The notes: a model not told the origin generated them from the letters alone. A DNA stretch of 64,000 bases from Trichoplusia ni (GCF_003590095.1 NC_039493.1:4402001-4466000); one strand, 5' to 3'; numbered from the stretch's first letter, positions 12,704 to 22,722 are shown. Numbers and translations are program-made.

Positions 12704-12999
12704 TCTAAGTAGGTACCTATTTAATTGTATACTGTTAAGCATTATTTAAATTTATTTATATTATGTTTAGAGTTTCATCTAGTTTTAGTTAATGATACTT
12801 ATTTGTATAATTTAATTGCTTAGTTTTGATGTATAATTTAATGTGTATAATTTAGATTGTAATAACAACAATTTGTAAATGTTTGCACGCCGAATGGCAA
12901 AATATGGCAGAACTTGTTTATTTTATAACACCATTTACTTTGTACCCATATTTGCAAAAAAAATATAACTTTATCTTTATCTTTATCTTTATCTTTATC
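12704..12999 (+). repeat. 3' UTR of the jockey-like LINE with (TTTATC)5 tail
   Basis: AT-rich untranslated region following the LINE stop codon. It ends in five perfect TTTATC units at 12970-12999. A simple-repeat tail instead of poly(A) is common in this class and marks the original 3' junction of the insertion. Confidence 0.75.
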
Positions 13000-13610
13000 T
13001 AGTTTTACCATCTAAAAATGCATCTAAATTCCCAAGAAATAAATAATTAGGTCTCATTTAATCTAAGTTATACATTTAATCTCGAAAACAAGGGAGCATT
13101 GATCACCACCCACGCTTATTCACGGATTGACTATTTCACATTCCAATCTTGAAATCAAAATAACCTGACCTTTTTTCCTACTGCCATTAGACATATTAAA
13201 AATAACCTCAGGAAGCTACACTTAAAATGTAATCAATTCTAAACCCGACCTAACATAACCAGAGAATATAAATCGAATGAAACTAATCGATTCAGACTTC
13301 CTACTCGATTATTTACTCGATTTTCTTCTCGATTAAAAACAAAGCAGGCTTAGGTTAACCGTTATTTCAATTACTTGTTCTATGATACCACATCAGTATT
13401 TACCTGTGCAATATACAGCGTGTTCTCTGCGCGGTGCAGTGTGCTGTATATAGATAAATGTAGGTGATTACCCGATGTGTCCGTAATCAGGCGATCGATT
13501 CGTTGTACACCTGAATGGAGTATTGGATTCTGGTAGTAGATTAATAATTAATGTAAGTTTTATTATAAGTGCGGTTTGAGTAAGAAATTAATATGTAAGA
13601 GGAAGCTTAA
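13000..13610. other. No gene seen; short CTCGATT-type tandem
   Basis: Unique sequence. At 13301-13336 a CTCGATTnnnTT motif is repeated about three times with a 12-13 base spacing. Nothing else is recognised. Confidence 0.4.
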
Positions 13611-13823
13611 AAGTGGCACCGGTTACAGAGAAACTGGTGGAATGAGAGTCATGTGGTGAGGAAGGTATTGAGTATGGATGTGGATGGATATAGGGGAAGA
13701 GGACGACCAAGGAATCGATGGATGTATTGGGTGAAAGACGATATGGCTGCAAAGAGTGTTTCTTGTGAGATGACGTCAGATAGGAAGGTATGGAAGAAGA
13801 AGACATGTTGCGCCGACTTCTGA
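13611..13823 (+). pseudogene. RTE-like LINE reverse transcriptase, C-terminal fragment
   Basis: An uninterrupted 70-codon frame ends at TGA 13821. It carries the C-terminal signature of RTE-type endonuclease/reverse transcriptases of insects: VVRKVLSMDVDGYRGRGRPR, a WMYWVKDDM block, then MTSDRKVWKKKTCCADF. The in-frame stop just upstream (13608-13610) appears to result from a one-base insertion at a KLKW-type motif. A second copy of the same C-terminus lies at 24118-24257. Only the 3' end of the element is present, so it is dead. Confidence 0.8.
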
Positions 13824-13914
13824 TTACTAAATGGCAACTTAGATACGATAATCTACATACATCCACTAGCAATTGTGGTTCCCTTATACTAATTAACTTG
13901 TTAACACTTTCGTT

Positions 13915-14097
13915 ATTAAATAAATACATAAATGAGGACAACATCACATACATTGTTCTGAACCCAAAGTAAGTTGCTAAAGCACTTGTGTTATGGAATT
14001 CAGATACAACGAAGGTACCACAAACACCCAGACCGGGGACAATGTAGAAATGTGAATTTTTACATTGTCCCGACCGGGGATCGAACCCGGGACCACG
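13915..14097 (-). repeat. tRNA-headed SINE, family B (head truncated)
   Basis: Matches the body and B box of the 5094-5330 copy, but the tRNA-like head is lost: the sequence jumps from GGGAC to CACGG with a GAC microhomology and then diverges. The A box is missing, so this copy could not be transcribed by pol III. The AAAT-rich tail is at its left end. Confidence 0.8.
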
Positions 14098-14406
14098 GTT
14101 ATTGCCGTAAAGGTGTAAAAATATTTGAAAATTGTTTAAGGTTATGCACCAAAGTGACATTTATCGTTTTATATGTATTGCATGGCATGCAATCACACAG
14201 CTGTGCTTGGTTTTCACGTAGTCTATAATTACACGAAGTGAAGAATTAAGTCGATATACACGTATAATGCATGTGATTGATGAGACCGTAATAAGTCGAT
14301 CGATTTCAGGTACACCTGCATAATGTTGTGGCTTTTGTTGAAAGTGATTCTTTTAAACGAAATGTGTTCGTCGAATCTTTTGTTAATATGTACTGATGGA
14401 ACTTCT

Positions 14407-14620
14407 CAAATAAATAAATAAATGCGGACAACATCACATACATTGTTCTGAACCCAAAGTAAGTTGCTAGAGCACTTGTGTGTTATGGAATTCAGATACA
14501 ACGAAGGTACCACAAACACCCAGACCCGAGACAATGTGGAAATAAGAATTTTTACATTGACCCGACCGGGGATCGAACCCGGGACCTCAGAGCTAGCGAC
14601 ACCTTGAAACCGGTGCGTAC
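14407..14620 (-). repeat. tRNA-headed SINE, family B (5' truncated)
   Basis: Same family as 5094-5330, with tail (AAAT)n at 14407-14422 and B box at about 14568-14580. It stops at GGTGCGTAC, before the A box. Confidence 0.8.
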
Positions 14621-15503
14621 ACAAGACTGAATATGTTACTGATAACAAACTCAATGTCAAATATTCGAGGTTCTGAAAGACAGTATCTATAAATGATAAA
14701 CATTTGTTACACTCTTATGGAGACTGGCAAGAATAAAAAAAAATATAGACTGTTCGTCTATACAGACCCTAATTCAGATTTTTTGAATAATTTTAACTAA
14801 ACTCTTCGAAACAGGATACATAAAAACACAACCAGTCCATTTTAAATAACACCACCCTCAAAACCGCCAAAAAACTTATCTAACGCCAAAAAAAAAACCA
14901 CAAAAATTTCCGATAACCTATGAAATAGTAATAAAAGCAAAAGTATAAAAACCAATTTGTCGTTGCGGTGTACTCTGGCAGGTGTACGGGTGTTCATGGT
15001 TTATTTATGCCGTGTCGAGCTGCTATCGATAGTCTGACCTATCGGTGTACAACACTAACTAAGTTGCTACGGTTTTGTATTGTTTGTGGCTATCGATAGA
15101 CGATAGGGGTGGGAAATGCTTTGTAAGATGTTTTTTAGACCTGCGGTTGTATGGCGCTTCGAAGGATTCGTTTTGATTTTCGAGGAGATCGACTGATTTC
15201 TATCGAAATGTTGTTCTTTCGTAACGATATTAAATTAAATTGTAGAGTTCATTGTAGTTAGGGCTGTATTAGGGCTATATCTGAAAGCAAATACAGCCCG
15301 GACCACTTCACTTGGTCGGACCATCAACGACTTGCCAAAAAATTGCCATGAAAATTATTTTTATAATAAAAGAAATCTTTGATTAGTTCCGGCCTTGGTG
15401 GTGCGTAGTAGAACGAACGGTTATTTATCTACTTGTATTTTTTTTATCTGAAGCTCAACCATCAGCCTTAATATTAAAAAAGGAAAGACAAGGAAAAACA
15501 ATC
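14621..15503. other. Unique sequence with a pair of TATCGATA octamers
   Basis: No coding sequence is supported. Two perfect TATCGATA sites lie at 15024-15031 and 15091-15098, 67 bp apart, each within CTATCGATAG. This is the core of the DRE element bound by DREF/BEAF in flies. The octamer is not rare in AT-rich DNA, so a promoter role is only a suggestion. Confidence 0.3.
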
Positions 15504-15932
15504 TTATTTTTCCTCCATAGCAACAAAACATTCCGAAAATACCTCAAAACATCCAATCAAGCACGCAACACCATCTCCCAGTCCGCGCAACACTTTGTCC
15601 AATATAATTACACATCTATTTGCATCAGCGCATTGAATATCCTTAATCACAGGACAATAGAAACATGTAGAGGCGTACAATTGCCGGCACACTTAGTCGC
15701 AAACATTGTATGTGGGATTAAGCTCAGTTCGTCCGTACAATGCCTTCCAGTTGAATTGGTAGGGAATTCGTGGCCTGTATCCGATTAGGAAGCATAAGCC
15801 GGCGGTGTTCGGATAGGCCGTTCGATCTATTATTATGTTTTTAGCACCTGTGTTGATTATGTGGCTATTTGGACGTTGTGGTTGTAGAACGTCCGGTCTG
15901 TTTTCATGCTGGTTGTCATGACTTGGAAACAA
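15504..15932 (-). pseudogene. Cysteine-rich protein-coding exon interrupted by one in-frame TAA
   Basis: Reading from 15932 leftwards there is one frame of about 142 codons with a single stop, TAA at 15693-15695, ending at TAA 15504-15506. The part before the stop contains a YRPRIPYQFNWKALYGRTEL region. The part after it is densely cysteine-rich, with eight Cys in 62 residues (STCFYC, IQC, NRC, VAC, IGC, SEC), and ends VAMEEK. Codons favour C-ending forms (TAC, AAC, TTC, ATC, GCC), unlike chance frames in this AT-rich window, which argues that it is or was coding. No ATG opens it and the frame is closed by a TAA upstream, so it is probably an internal or last exon; a weak acceptor AACAG lies at the start. 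I do not recognise the family. A secreted disulfide-rich protein is possible. The single stop could mean a decayed gene, readthrough or an assembly error. Confidence 0.5.
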
Positions 15933-16018
15933 AACTGTTTTTAATTTTCACAGTAGACAGGAGTGTTTTTGTTGTATGAAGGATTGCAACGCATTGCCAT
16001 TCACCGACACAAAAACGC

Positions 16019-16110
16019 GGATCACGTAGCACGGCGGTTCAGGTTTGGTCGGTAAGAGCCTGACACTACCCATTTCCTCCCCCGAGCGAGTGGGTGACCA
16101 CGAGGATTCC
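16019..16110. repeat. Possible dispersed repeat with GGTCGGTAAGAGCCTGACAC
   Basis: The motif GGTTTGGTCGGTAAGAGCCT followed by GAGCGAGTGGGTGACCACG resembles a repeat common in moths. There is no second copy in this window, so the call rests on recognition alone. Confidence 0.35.
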
Positions 16111-16159
16111 CCCGATTTACCAAAAAAAAGGAGTATTTCTGTTACTGCTGCTGCAACTG

Positions 16160-16255
16160 TTTAGCTTTCACGGTATTTGATATACAGTCTGGTGATAAGA
16201 TGAGCAAATGCACTGTCGGACAGACAATGGAGCATCAGTCACTTGCAATGTACCT
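16160..16255 (+). repeat. Dispersed repeat, family C fragment
   Basis: Shows the ordered family-C motifs: CTTTCACGGTATTTGATATACAGTCTGGTGA-like sequence followed by a GGACAGACA block. Diverged and truncated. Confidence 0.45.
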
Positions 16256-16318
16256 TAGTTGGTAAAGCGACTTGCGTGTATAGCCAGGAGTCGCAAGTTC
16301 GAGTCCTGTCTGAGCTTT
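16255..16318 (+). repeat. tRNA-like pol III head (SINE or tRNA remnant)
   Basis: CTTAGTTGGTAAAGCG resembles a tRNA D-arm/A box, and AGTTCGAGTCC 35 bp later resembles a B box/T-loop. The sequences in the acceptor positions do not pair and the T stem has mismatches, so it is not a working tRNA gene. No other copy is in the window to define a SINE body. Confidence 0.4.
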
Positions 16319-16319
16319 A

Positions 16320-17689
16320 AATTAATTCATTGTATTAAGTATTTGCACTCGGATAAGCTTAATTCCAAATTAGTAATATTGTTGCGTTTTAACTTTCGGT
16401 TCGGGTTTCTAAAATTAGTCATCAATAAAACAGCGGCATTTAATTGGGCACTCCAAAACCAACTCATTGCGGGATCTAAGTACTTGGTATCACAAGTGTA
16501 ATTTGACTGGATCTGAATGGTGTAATAGGTCAAGGTTAGTTTTAAAGTCCGATTGATGTATGGGCCAATTTGTGTGTGATACAAGCGCTTGCGCCGAGCC
16601 CGCATGATTCTAATGCATGTAATTTGAATTGTTGTCAAATCTCCCAAGTCATTGAAACTGAATATTGTAGAGTAGAGCCGATTGAAACACTTTTAGGACA
16701 AGGCTTGCATAAAAGTTCGATCAAGCACATTTACAATCGACTTCAAGGAGAAGAGGAGGTTCTGATTTCGTCTGAATTTCGTTTTTTTTTACCTCAGAAC
16801 TTCTGACTGGATGTACCGATTTGGTTTATTTATTATTTTTTTACGAGAAATAACTATCATTTGGTCTCATCATTTCAAAGCCGGTTAATTTTTTTTTTTT
16901 AAAACAATATTATTCCACTTTATTATTTAGAATGAAGTAAAAGTTTAACCGCACAATATCACTTAAATACCCGATATTTAAAAAAAAACTGCCTCATACC
17001 TGCATTTATTTTTCCAAATTTCTTTAACATTTTTGCCGCATGATCAATACTATACTACCCGACTTAAACGCTAAAACAAGCACCAACCACTTTCCTTTAT
17101 TATTTGAGTAAGGAAGTAGGATTTATCACGACGCCTACACATCAATTCATTCTGACAATAGGTTTATCTGCGCCATCTTGCTTTCTAAAGGTTTCTCGAA
17201 CAAATCAGGCGCAGTAATAGTGAATGCGGGTCTCGGTCCCGTTGATACGAACACTTGAAAACTTGAGTACTGCGATTTACATCGGGAGAAACTTCGGTGA
17301 ATGTTGGTTCAGGTGACGTGAGATGCGGGTTCGGATGGAATAAGTGGATATAATGTATTTCATATTTTAGTTATGAAGACTCTTTTAGGCGTGGTTTTGT
17401 CGGGTTGGTATTTGTCATATAGTCTAAAAGTGTTTTTTACGTAATTTTATTTATTTACGTAATAATCATGTCAACGTTGATAGTCGTAGAAAAATTAAAC
17501 ATTTCAGGTTCTAAATAACCTTGTACAAATGTATATCACATGTTTTTTTCATTTACTTCTAGCATGTTTGTCAAGTGGGGCGAATTGATGAAGGTTAGGA
17601 TTTTTCCTAGAGTTTATAATGCAGTTTGATCAGAAGATCTTTACAAAGAAGCTTTATATTCATATACATACCTGAATATCTGATGTAGT
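16320..17689. other. No gene seen
   Basis: Unique AT-rich sequence. The overlapping short frames on both strands at 16327-16806 show no coding bias. Confidence 0.4.
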
Positions 17690-17871
17690 ACTACATATAT
17701 TATTTGTCGATATCCTTCGTGAAAGTTGTTTATAAGTATGGATGGATGTTTGTTACTCTTTCACGCAAAAACCACTGAAAGGAATGAGACGAAAATTGGC
17801 ACACAGATAATTTATAACCTGGATTAACGCATAGGGGAGGCATAGTGGGCAGAGCTGGTGGCAACAGCTAG
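17690..17871 (+). mobile_element. Degenerate Helitron-like element, family 2
   Basis: From about 17722 it follows the family-2 body (TATGGATGGATGTTTGTTAC, CACGCAAAAACCACTG, GATTAACGCATAGG) and ends GGCAACAGCTAG before T. The GC-rich terminal hairpin has decayed, and the left end is a guess. Confidence 0.6.
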
Positions 17872-17984
17872 TTACTTATTTACTAAAATTACTGACAATA
17901 ATAACAATAAAACTTGCACTTACATTAAATATAGCTTCTATTATAAGTACTAGATGACTGAAAATAAAACATATATTATACGAG

Positions 17985-18124
17985 TAAATTATAGATAAAT
18001 TCCACATAGACTCAGAAAAAATGATCATGCTAATCACACAAACATTTTTCCTGGGTGGGGATCGAACTCACGACCTTCGGCGTAGCAGTCAGGACCACAA
18101 ACCACTAGACCAACAGGCCAGTCA
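17985..18124 (-). repeat. tRNA-headed SINE, family A
   Basis: On the - strand it starts with a tRNA-like head with an A box close to GGTCTAGTGGTTTG and a B box GAGTTCGATCC, followed by CCCAGGAAAAATGTTTGTG and a GATCAT-containing body. The A box nearly equals that of insect tRNA-Glu. The 3' half is truncated compared with 20505-20767. Confidence 0.8.
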
Positions 18125-18790
18125 AAATACGAAGCCCACTTCATCTATGTCCGCCATTATTCTATAGTCTCCTCGATCCATTCCCCGCGTTCTGGTCCGC
18201 TTCGCGTTCCTCTGAGGCCCAGGTGCAAAGCTTCAAGTATTTATTGCTCTTTGTGATGCCAAATAAATATGTACAAGTAATTCACTTTGTTTAGACACGT
18301 AGACAGTTTTGGCACTTGCAGTGAGAGATATTGCGAAGTGTGTGTGTTCTTAATGCTGTTTTTTTTTTTAGGAAAGTGGCTGTTACTTTGACGTGAGACT
18401 GTACATTTTTAGGGTTCTGTTACTTATTCTATAAGGCAGCTCTGTCTTTGGGTTTGTTACTAAGCTGTATCTTATGAATGTGCTGGATAGAGATATCCAT
18501 GTAGATTGAAGCTGTTGCAGGAAAGGTTTATCACTAAATATGACTAGTTTTTAAATTGATTCGTATTTTTTAACATGTAGTTAAAGTCGATTCTTCACAT
18601 ACATTGAATTGGAATGAATTACGGCTACGGCGGCTACGGTTTTGAAATTTGGCTTAAATATAGTTTATTTAAATAGTGAAATGTGTGCCCAGCGGTTTTC
18701 GGGTATTTTCATTTTAAGGGGGGTAGTGGAAGGTGTCTTCAACGCTACATTCTATCCCAGCACTCCCACGGAAACGGGGAACCTTCGCGC
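18125..18790. other. No gene; family C fragment at about 18405-18500
   Basis: A minus-sense family-C fragment (GGGTTCTGTTACT, then TAAGCTGTATCTTATGAATG) is the only repeat recognised. Confidence 0.4.
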
Positions 18791-18830
18791 GCAATAAACT
18801 GACGCAGACGGAGTCGCGGGCAACTGCTAG
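18755..18830 (+). mobile_element. Helitron-like 3' terminus (fragment)
   Basis: Ends with the hairpin-like GCAGACGGAGTCGCGGGCAA and CTGCTAG before T, as in family 1. The upstream part does not match the family-1 body, so this is either a different family with a shared 3' end or a short fragment. The left border is approximate. Confidence 0.5.
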
Positions 18831-20059
18831 TAAACAAACACTGAAACCTTTCACAATTAAGCTTAAACTGTCCAGCAAAAAAGCGCAACATTTAAAGCCT
18901 AAAAAAAACCTAGTAAAACTAGACGCAGGTATCAACGTAAACGGCCGCATGCAGCCAGCTTCAACGTCCACCTATTATACAAATTTGCCGGGCAATAAAG
19001 AATATTTATGAAGGCACCTTTGGACTATAATTACAGACCGTGAGTGTACAACAACAATTTATATGTAAAGCAGGTATTGTAATGTTCAAGTGTTGTGTGT
19101 ATCGTAAATACTGCTTTGGATGTATCGATAAGACGCAGATTATCGCTGTAATGGCGCTTGTGATGCCTTCGAAGGTTTGTGTAGTTTAATGTTTGTATTT
19201 ATTTTGCTGTTTTGTAATATGTTGGGGATGTTGGAGTGCTTTTAATGTGCTGTTCGGTAGTTTTCTTTATTTTAGATGTGTTAGTTTAATGATACAAGTT
19301 TAATGATGAAATCTTTTGATTGTTTTCTAAAAGGGATGATGACTTGGTGTTAAAAAAAGATCGTAAAATAGATAATTGAAAAATGTAATATATAGGTATG
19401 CGTATGCTTGCTTTTAAACTTAACAGAGTATTTTTATGCTAAATGAGCTTTAAAACAGTTTAGTCACATCCAAATGTTACGTTTATTTGCATTCAATTGT
19501 TATACAACCCTGCCTACCCTTGGGAAAGCGAGCGTAATGATAACTTTAATTAGTGTAATTCGTACAAATGCGTGCAACGTTATTGCACGAAGATAATTAA
19601 TGTAACACACGGCCCGAACGTTTTGTGTACTTACTGACGAAACTGAATAATTGTTTTGTAAATACGTTCCCCATTGGATTGGTTTCCAATTAAACTGACG
19701 GATGTATTGAGAGCTCGTAATTAACGTTCGATAACTTTGGAAAAGGTTTGTGGAGTTTTCGGGTTAGGGGTAACTGATTTGTTGTTGTTTTGTTAAATGG
19801 GGATTAATAGGGTACTTTATAGGGCATTTTTTGGTTTGTAAAAGTATACCTGTATAATTGTAACTTTGATGTCTGCCTGTCTGGCACCAGGCTGTGTCTT
19901 AAGAACTGTTGTTTTACAGATCATTTATTTATGTTGACGCTAAAACAAAATATCTAAAAAATTAAGATTGATGTCAAATTGGAAAAGTTGTTGTTGCTGG
20001 GTGCCAAAGCAAATACTCTAAATTATTTGTTGTCAAACAGATTTATAAACATAAATCAT
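18831..20059. other. No gene seen
   Basis: Unique AT-rich DNA. The frames at 18733-19011 on both strands overlap the Helitron end and start from non-ATG codons, so I do not call them genes. Confidence 0.4.
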
Positions 20060-20137
20060 TTTCCAATTCGGCCCAGTAGTTCCTGAGATTTGCGCGTTCA
20101 AATAAACAAACTCTTCAGCTTTATATATTAGTATAGA
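20060..20137 (-). mobile_element. Helitron-like 5' end fragment, family 1
   Basis: On the - strand it begins TCTATACTAATATATAAAGC directly after an A and continues through GAGTTTGTTTATTTGAACGC to the CAGGAACTACTGGGCC region. The rest of the element, including the CTAG end, is missing. Confidence 0.7.
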
Positions 20138-20504
20138 TTTATACAGAGCCCTCAGTGCCTCGAGTCCTACTTACAATTGACCAGTTTCAGTAATCGGCAA
20201 TGAGTCATTGACAGGCCGATATGACATACCAGATTTTTAAAAACAGTTGACGATCGCAGAACATCCATCGTTCCTCGATCCGGGTCCTGTTGTTGACTAA
20301 TCCCGTTGCGTGCGGAACCCAGTTTATAGCGGAACAAACTTCTTTGGAATTGATTTAAATTGAAGACTGTAAAACTTTATGTTCAGGCCTTGAATACAAA
20401 TGTAGTTTTAATTTTCTTGTGCGGCCATTAGATCAGATGGTTCAGAGGTAAAGTTTATTTTCTAGAGGTAATAAAGTAAAAGTGTCATGAGTCTAATTGT
20501 TAAT

Positions 20505-20767
20505 AATAATATAATATAATACATCCTGGGACAACTCACGCACGGTTATCTGATCCCAAGCTAAGCAGAGCTTGTGTTATGGTAACCAGACAACTGATAA
20601 ACTTACTTATATATTTCTAAATACATACATAATATAGATAAATTACACCCAGACACAGAACAAATGATCATGCTCATCACACAAACATTTGTCCTGGGCG
20701 GGAATCGAACCTACGACCTCCGGTATAGCAGTCAGGGTCGCTAACCACTAGACCAACAGGCCCGTCA
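20505..20767 (-). repeat. tRNA-headed SINE, family A (longest copy)
   Basis: Reading on the - strand, the head has A box GGTCTAGTGGTTAG (20741-20754), identical to the A-box region of insect tRNA-Glu, and B box GGTTCGATTC (20702-20711). The body includes ACAAATGTTTGTGTGATGAG and ends in a TATAT/TATT-rich tail at about 20505-20520. It is transcribable in principle by pol III. Confidence 0.85.
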
Positions 20768-20880
20768 ATAGCTAGACTAAAGTCCACTTCTTCAAGCAAT
20801 ATTATTGCTTTAGTCGAATCAGCGGTCGATTTTAGAGCGCCATGTCACAGGAGCCCCGGGGTGACGAAAAGTATATACAA

Positions 20881-21047
20881 CTAGCTGTTACCCGCGACTT
20901 CGTCCGCGAGGATAGAAGATATAAGTTAGGATTTTTGCGAAATCGGACTAGTTTTTAGAGTCCACGCAACTTCTGAACATATTTGTAAGATTTTTTATCA
21001 CCGCTCGGCTCCTATAAATTATGGTGTGATAATAGATTTTATATAGA
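20881..21047 (-). mobile_element. Non-autonomous Helitron-like element, family 1b
   Basis: On the - strand it begins TCTATATAAAATC after an A and ends GCGGACGAAGTCGCGGGTAA then CAGCTAG before T. The last 45 bp match family 1, but the 5' and central parts differ, making a subfamily with an exchanged body. It lies only about 25 bp from the start of the minisatellite. Confidence 0.75.
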
Positions 21048-21072
21048 TAGTGAAATGAAGGATTATTTATTA

Positions 21073-21812
21073 TTACCATCTAACACGAAGTACTTACCAT
21101 GAAACACCAAGTACTTACCATCTGTCACCAAGTACTTACCACCTAACACCAAGTACTTACCACCTAACACCAAGTACTTACCATCTAACACCAAGTACTT
21201 ACCACCTAACACCAAGTACTTACCATCTGTCACCAAGTACTTACCACCTAACACCAAGTACTTACCATCTAACAACAAGTACTTACCATCTAACACCAAG
21301 TACTTACCATCTAACACCAAGTACTTACCATCTAACACCAAGTACTTACCATCTAACACCAAGTACTTACCATCTAACACCAAGTACTTACCATCTAACA
21401 CCAAGTACTTGCCATCTAACACCAAGTACTTACCATCTAACACCAAGTACTTACCACCTAACACCAAGTACTTACCATCTGTCACCAAGTACTTACCACC
21501 TAACACCAAGTACTTACCATCTGTCACCAAGTACTTACCACCTAACACCAAGTACTTACCACCTAACACCAAGTACTTACCATCTAACACCAAGTACTTA
21601 CCACCTAACACCAAGTACTTACCATCTGTCACCAAGTACTTACCACCTAACACCAAGTACTTACCATCTAACAACAAGTACTTACCATCTAACACCAAGT
21701 ACTTACCATCTAACACCAAGTACTTACCATCTAACACCAAGTACTTACCATCTAACACCAAGTACTTACCATCTAACACCAAGTACTTACCATCTAACAC
21801 CAATTACTTACG
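21073..21812. repeat. 21-bp minisatellite, 34 units, with 399-bp higher-order repeat
   Basis: The unit is AAGTACTTACC followed by a variable block: ATCTAACACC (commonest), ACCTAACACC, ATCTGTCACC or ATCTAACAAC. Units from 21088 to 21801 make exactly 34 x 21 bp; degenerate half-units flank them. Each unit contains the palindrome AAGTACTT. The order of variants is itself duplicated: the rare AACAAC variant is at 21271 and 21670, 399 bp (19 units) apart, each followed to its left by the same string of variants. Because 21 is a multiple of three and no unit has a stop, long frames exist on both strands (a KYLPSNT repeat on +, GKYLVLD on -). They start from TTG, not ATG, so I do not treat them as genes. 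Confidence 0.95.
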
Positions 21813-21829
21813 TACTTACGAAACCAATT

Positions 21830-22309
21830 TGCGAAAGAAATATCGTTTTTTGCTGTTACCCTTTGTAAAGGGAACCTTATACAGGGTTGATACACATCAC
21901 ATCATAGCTTTGGTTTTCGCAAACAGATTAAGAGAAATTAGAAAAAGAATTTATAATTGTTGAATTTTAAATTTACAACAATATTGTTTCAAGAAAATGC
22001 TGCTTAACATTTATATTCGATTGTACACATAACAAATTGTGTACCAGTTTAATATATTTCAATGTGTATCCTACACATGATGTATGCGACACACGGTCTT
22101 CGTCGGTGAATTTCTTTATCCGGAGCGCGTAAAATACGCACGATTGACTACTACCAATATACATACAACTTTGAAGGCACGACTTGTTTTATATACGTGT
22201 ATACTAGTTTAAGATATAATCAGGGAGATACGTTTTGGAAAAAGAAGATTGTATTATGCGGATACATATTGTATAACTGTTTTTTTATCTTAAACTCGTA
22301 ACGATGTAT
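21830..22309. other. No gene seen
   Basis: AT-rich sequence without a recognised repeat. The plus-strand frame leaving the minisatellite runs to 21963 and has no support. Confidence 0.4.
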
Positions 22310-22430
22310 TTGTAATCCTTGTGTCGCAGGACTCGCAGGGAATTTTACATACACAAAAATATTCAGACTTAGAACAAGCATTCGTGGACCATACAAATGC
22401 TTGTCTTACGCGGGAATCGAGTCCGCGAAA
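22310..22430 (+). repeat. Dispersed SINE-like repeat, family D
   Basis: Shows CCTTGTGTCGCAGG, then TTTACATACACAAAAATATTC, CAGACTTAGAACAAGCATTC and a tRNA-like GGGAATCGAGTCC (inverse of a B box). The same ordered motifs recur at 24340, 28909, 39740, 47515, 48618 and 49558. Confidence 0.55.
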
Positions 22431-22654
22431 CGTTTCGCAAAGTGGGTTTTGCATGACTTAAATCTAAAATAGATTTTTCTTAAATAGATTTTTGATACTT
22501 TTTTTTTCACAATATTAATATTTTTAGTATTTGACTGACGTCAAAAGTGGATGGGATCCAGAGAGGGAAAAAAAAACTGGTTCCAGTTGCATGGCATTCC
22601 AGCACATGGCAGTGTTTTGCATTTTCTTCTATATTTCTACGAGCCGAAGGAAGA

Positions 22655-22722
22655 TCTCGATGGCGTGCAATTGAGGAGGCCTATGTCCAGTAGTGGCCGA
22701 ATATTGGCTGATGATGATGATG
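22655..22722 (+). pseudogene. LINE reverse transcriptase C-terminal remnant with (TGA)n tail
   Basis: One frame reads WRAIEEAYVQ-stop-WPNIG and then runs into TGATGATGATGATGG. This matches the end of a moth LINE family whose protein closes with a W-x-x-IG motif and whose 3' tail is a TGA simple repeat. An internal TAG and the lack of any upstream domain show it is a dead fragment. Confidence 0.6.

Noticed and set aside
16255..16318. A tRNA gene
   Set aside because: A and B boxes are present but the acceptor stem does not pair and the T stem is mismatched.
18733..19011. A 92-codon + frame and its 85-codon antisense
   Set aside because: The first half is a Helitron 3' end, the + frame starts at GTG, and the two frames shadow each other.
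21073..21812. A CRISPR array
   Set aside because: Units are contiguous 21-mers without unique spacers, in an animal genome.
21063..21963. Long repeat-protein reading frames over the minisatellite
   Set aside because: They start from TTG, arise from a stop-free 21-bp unit and have no promoter, splice or start signals.
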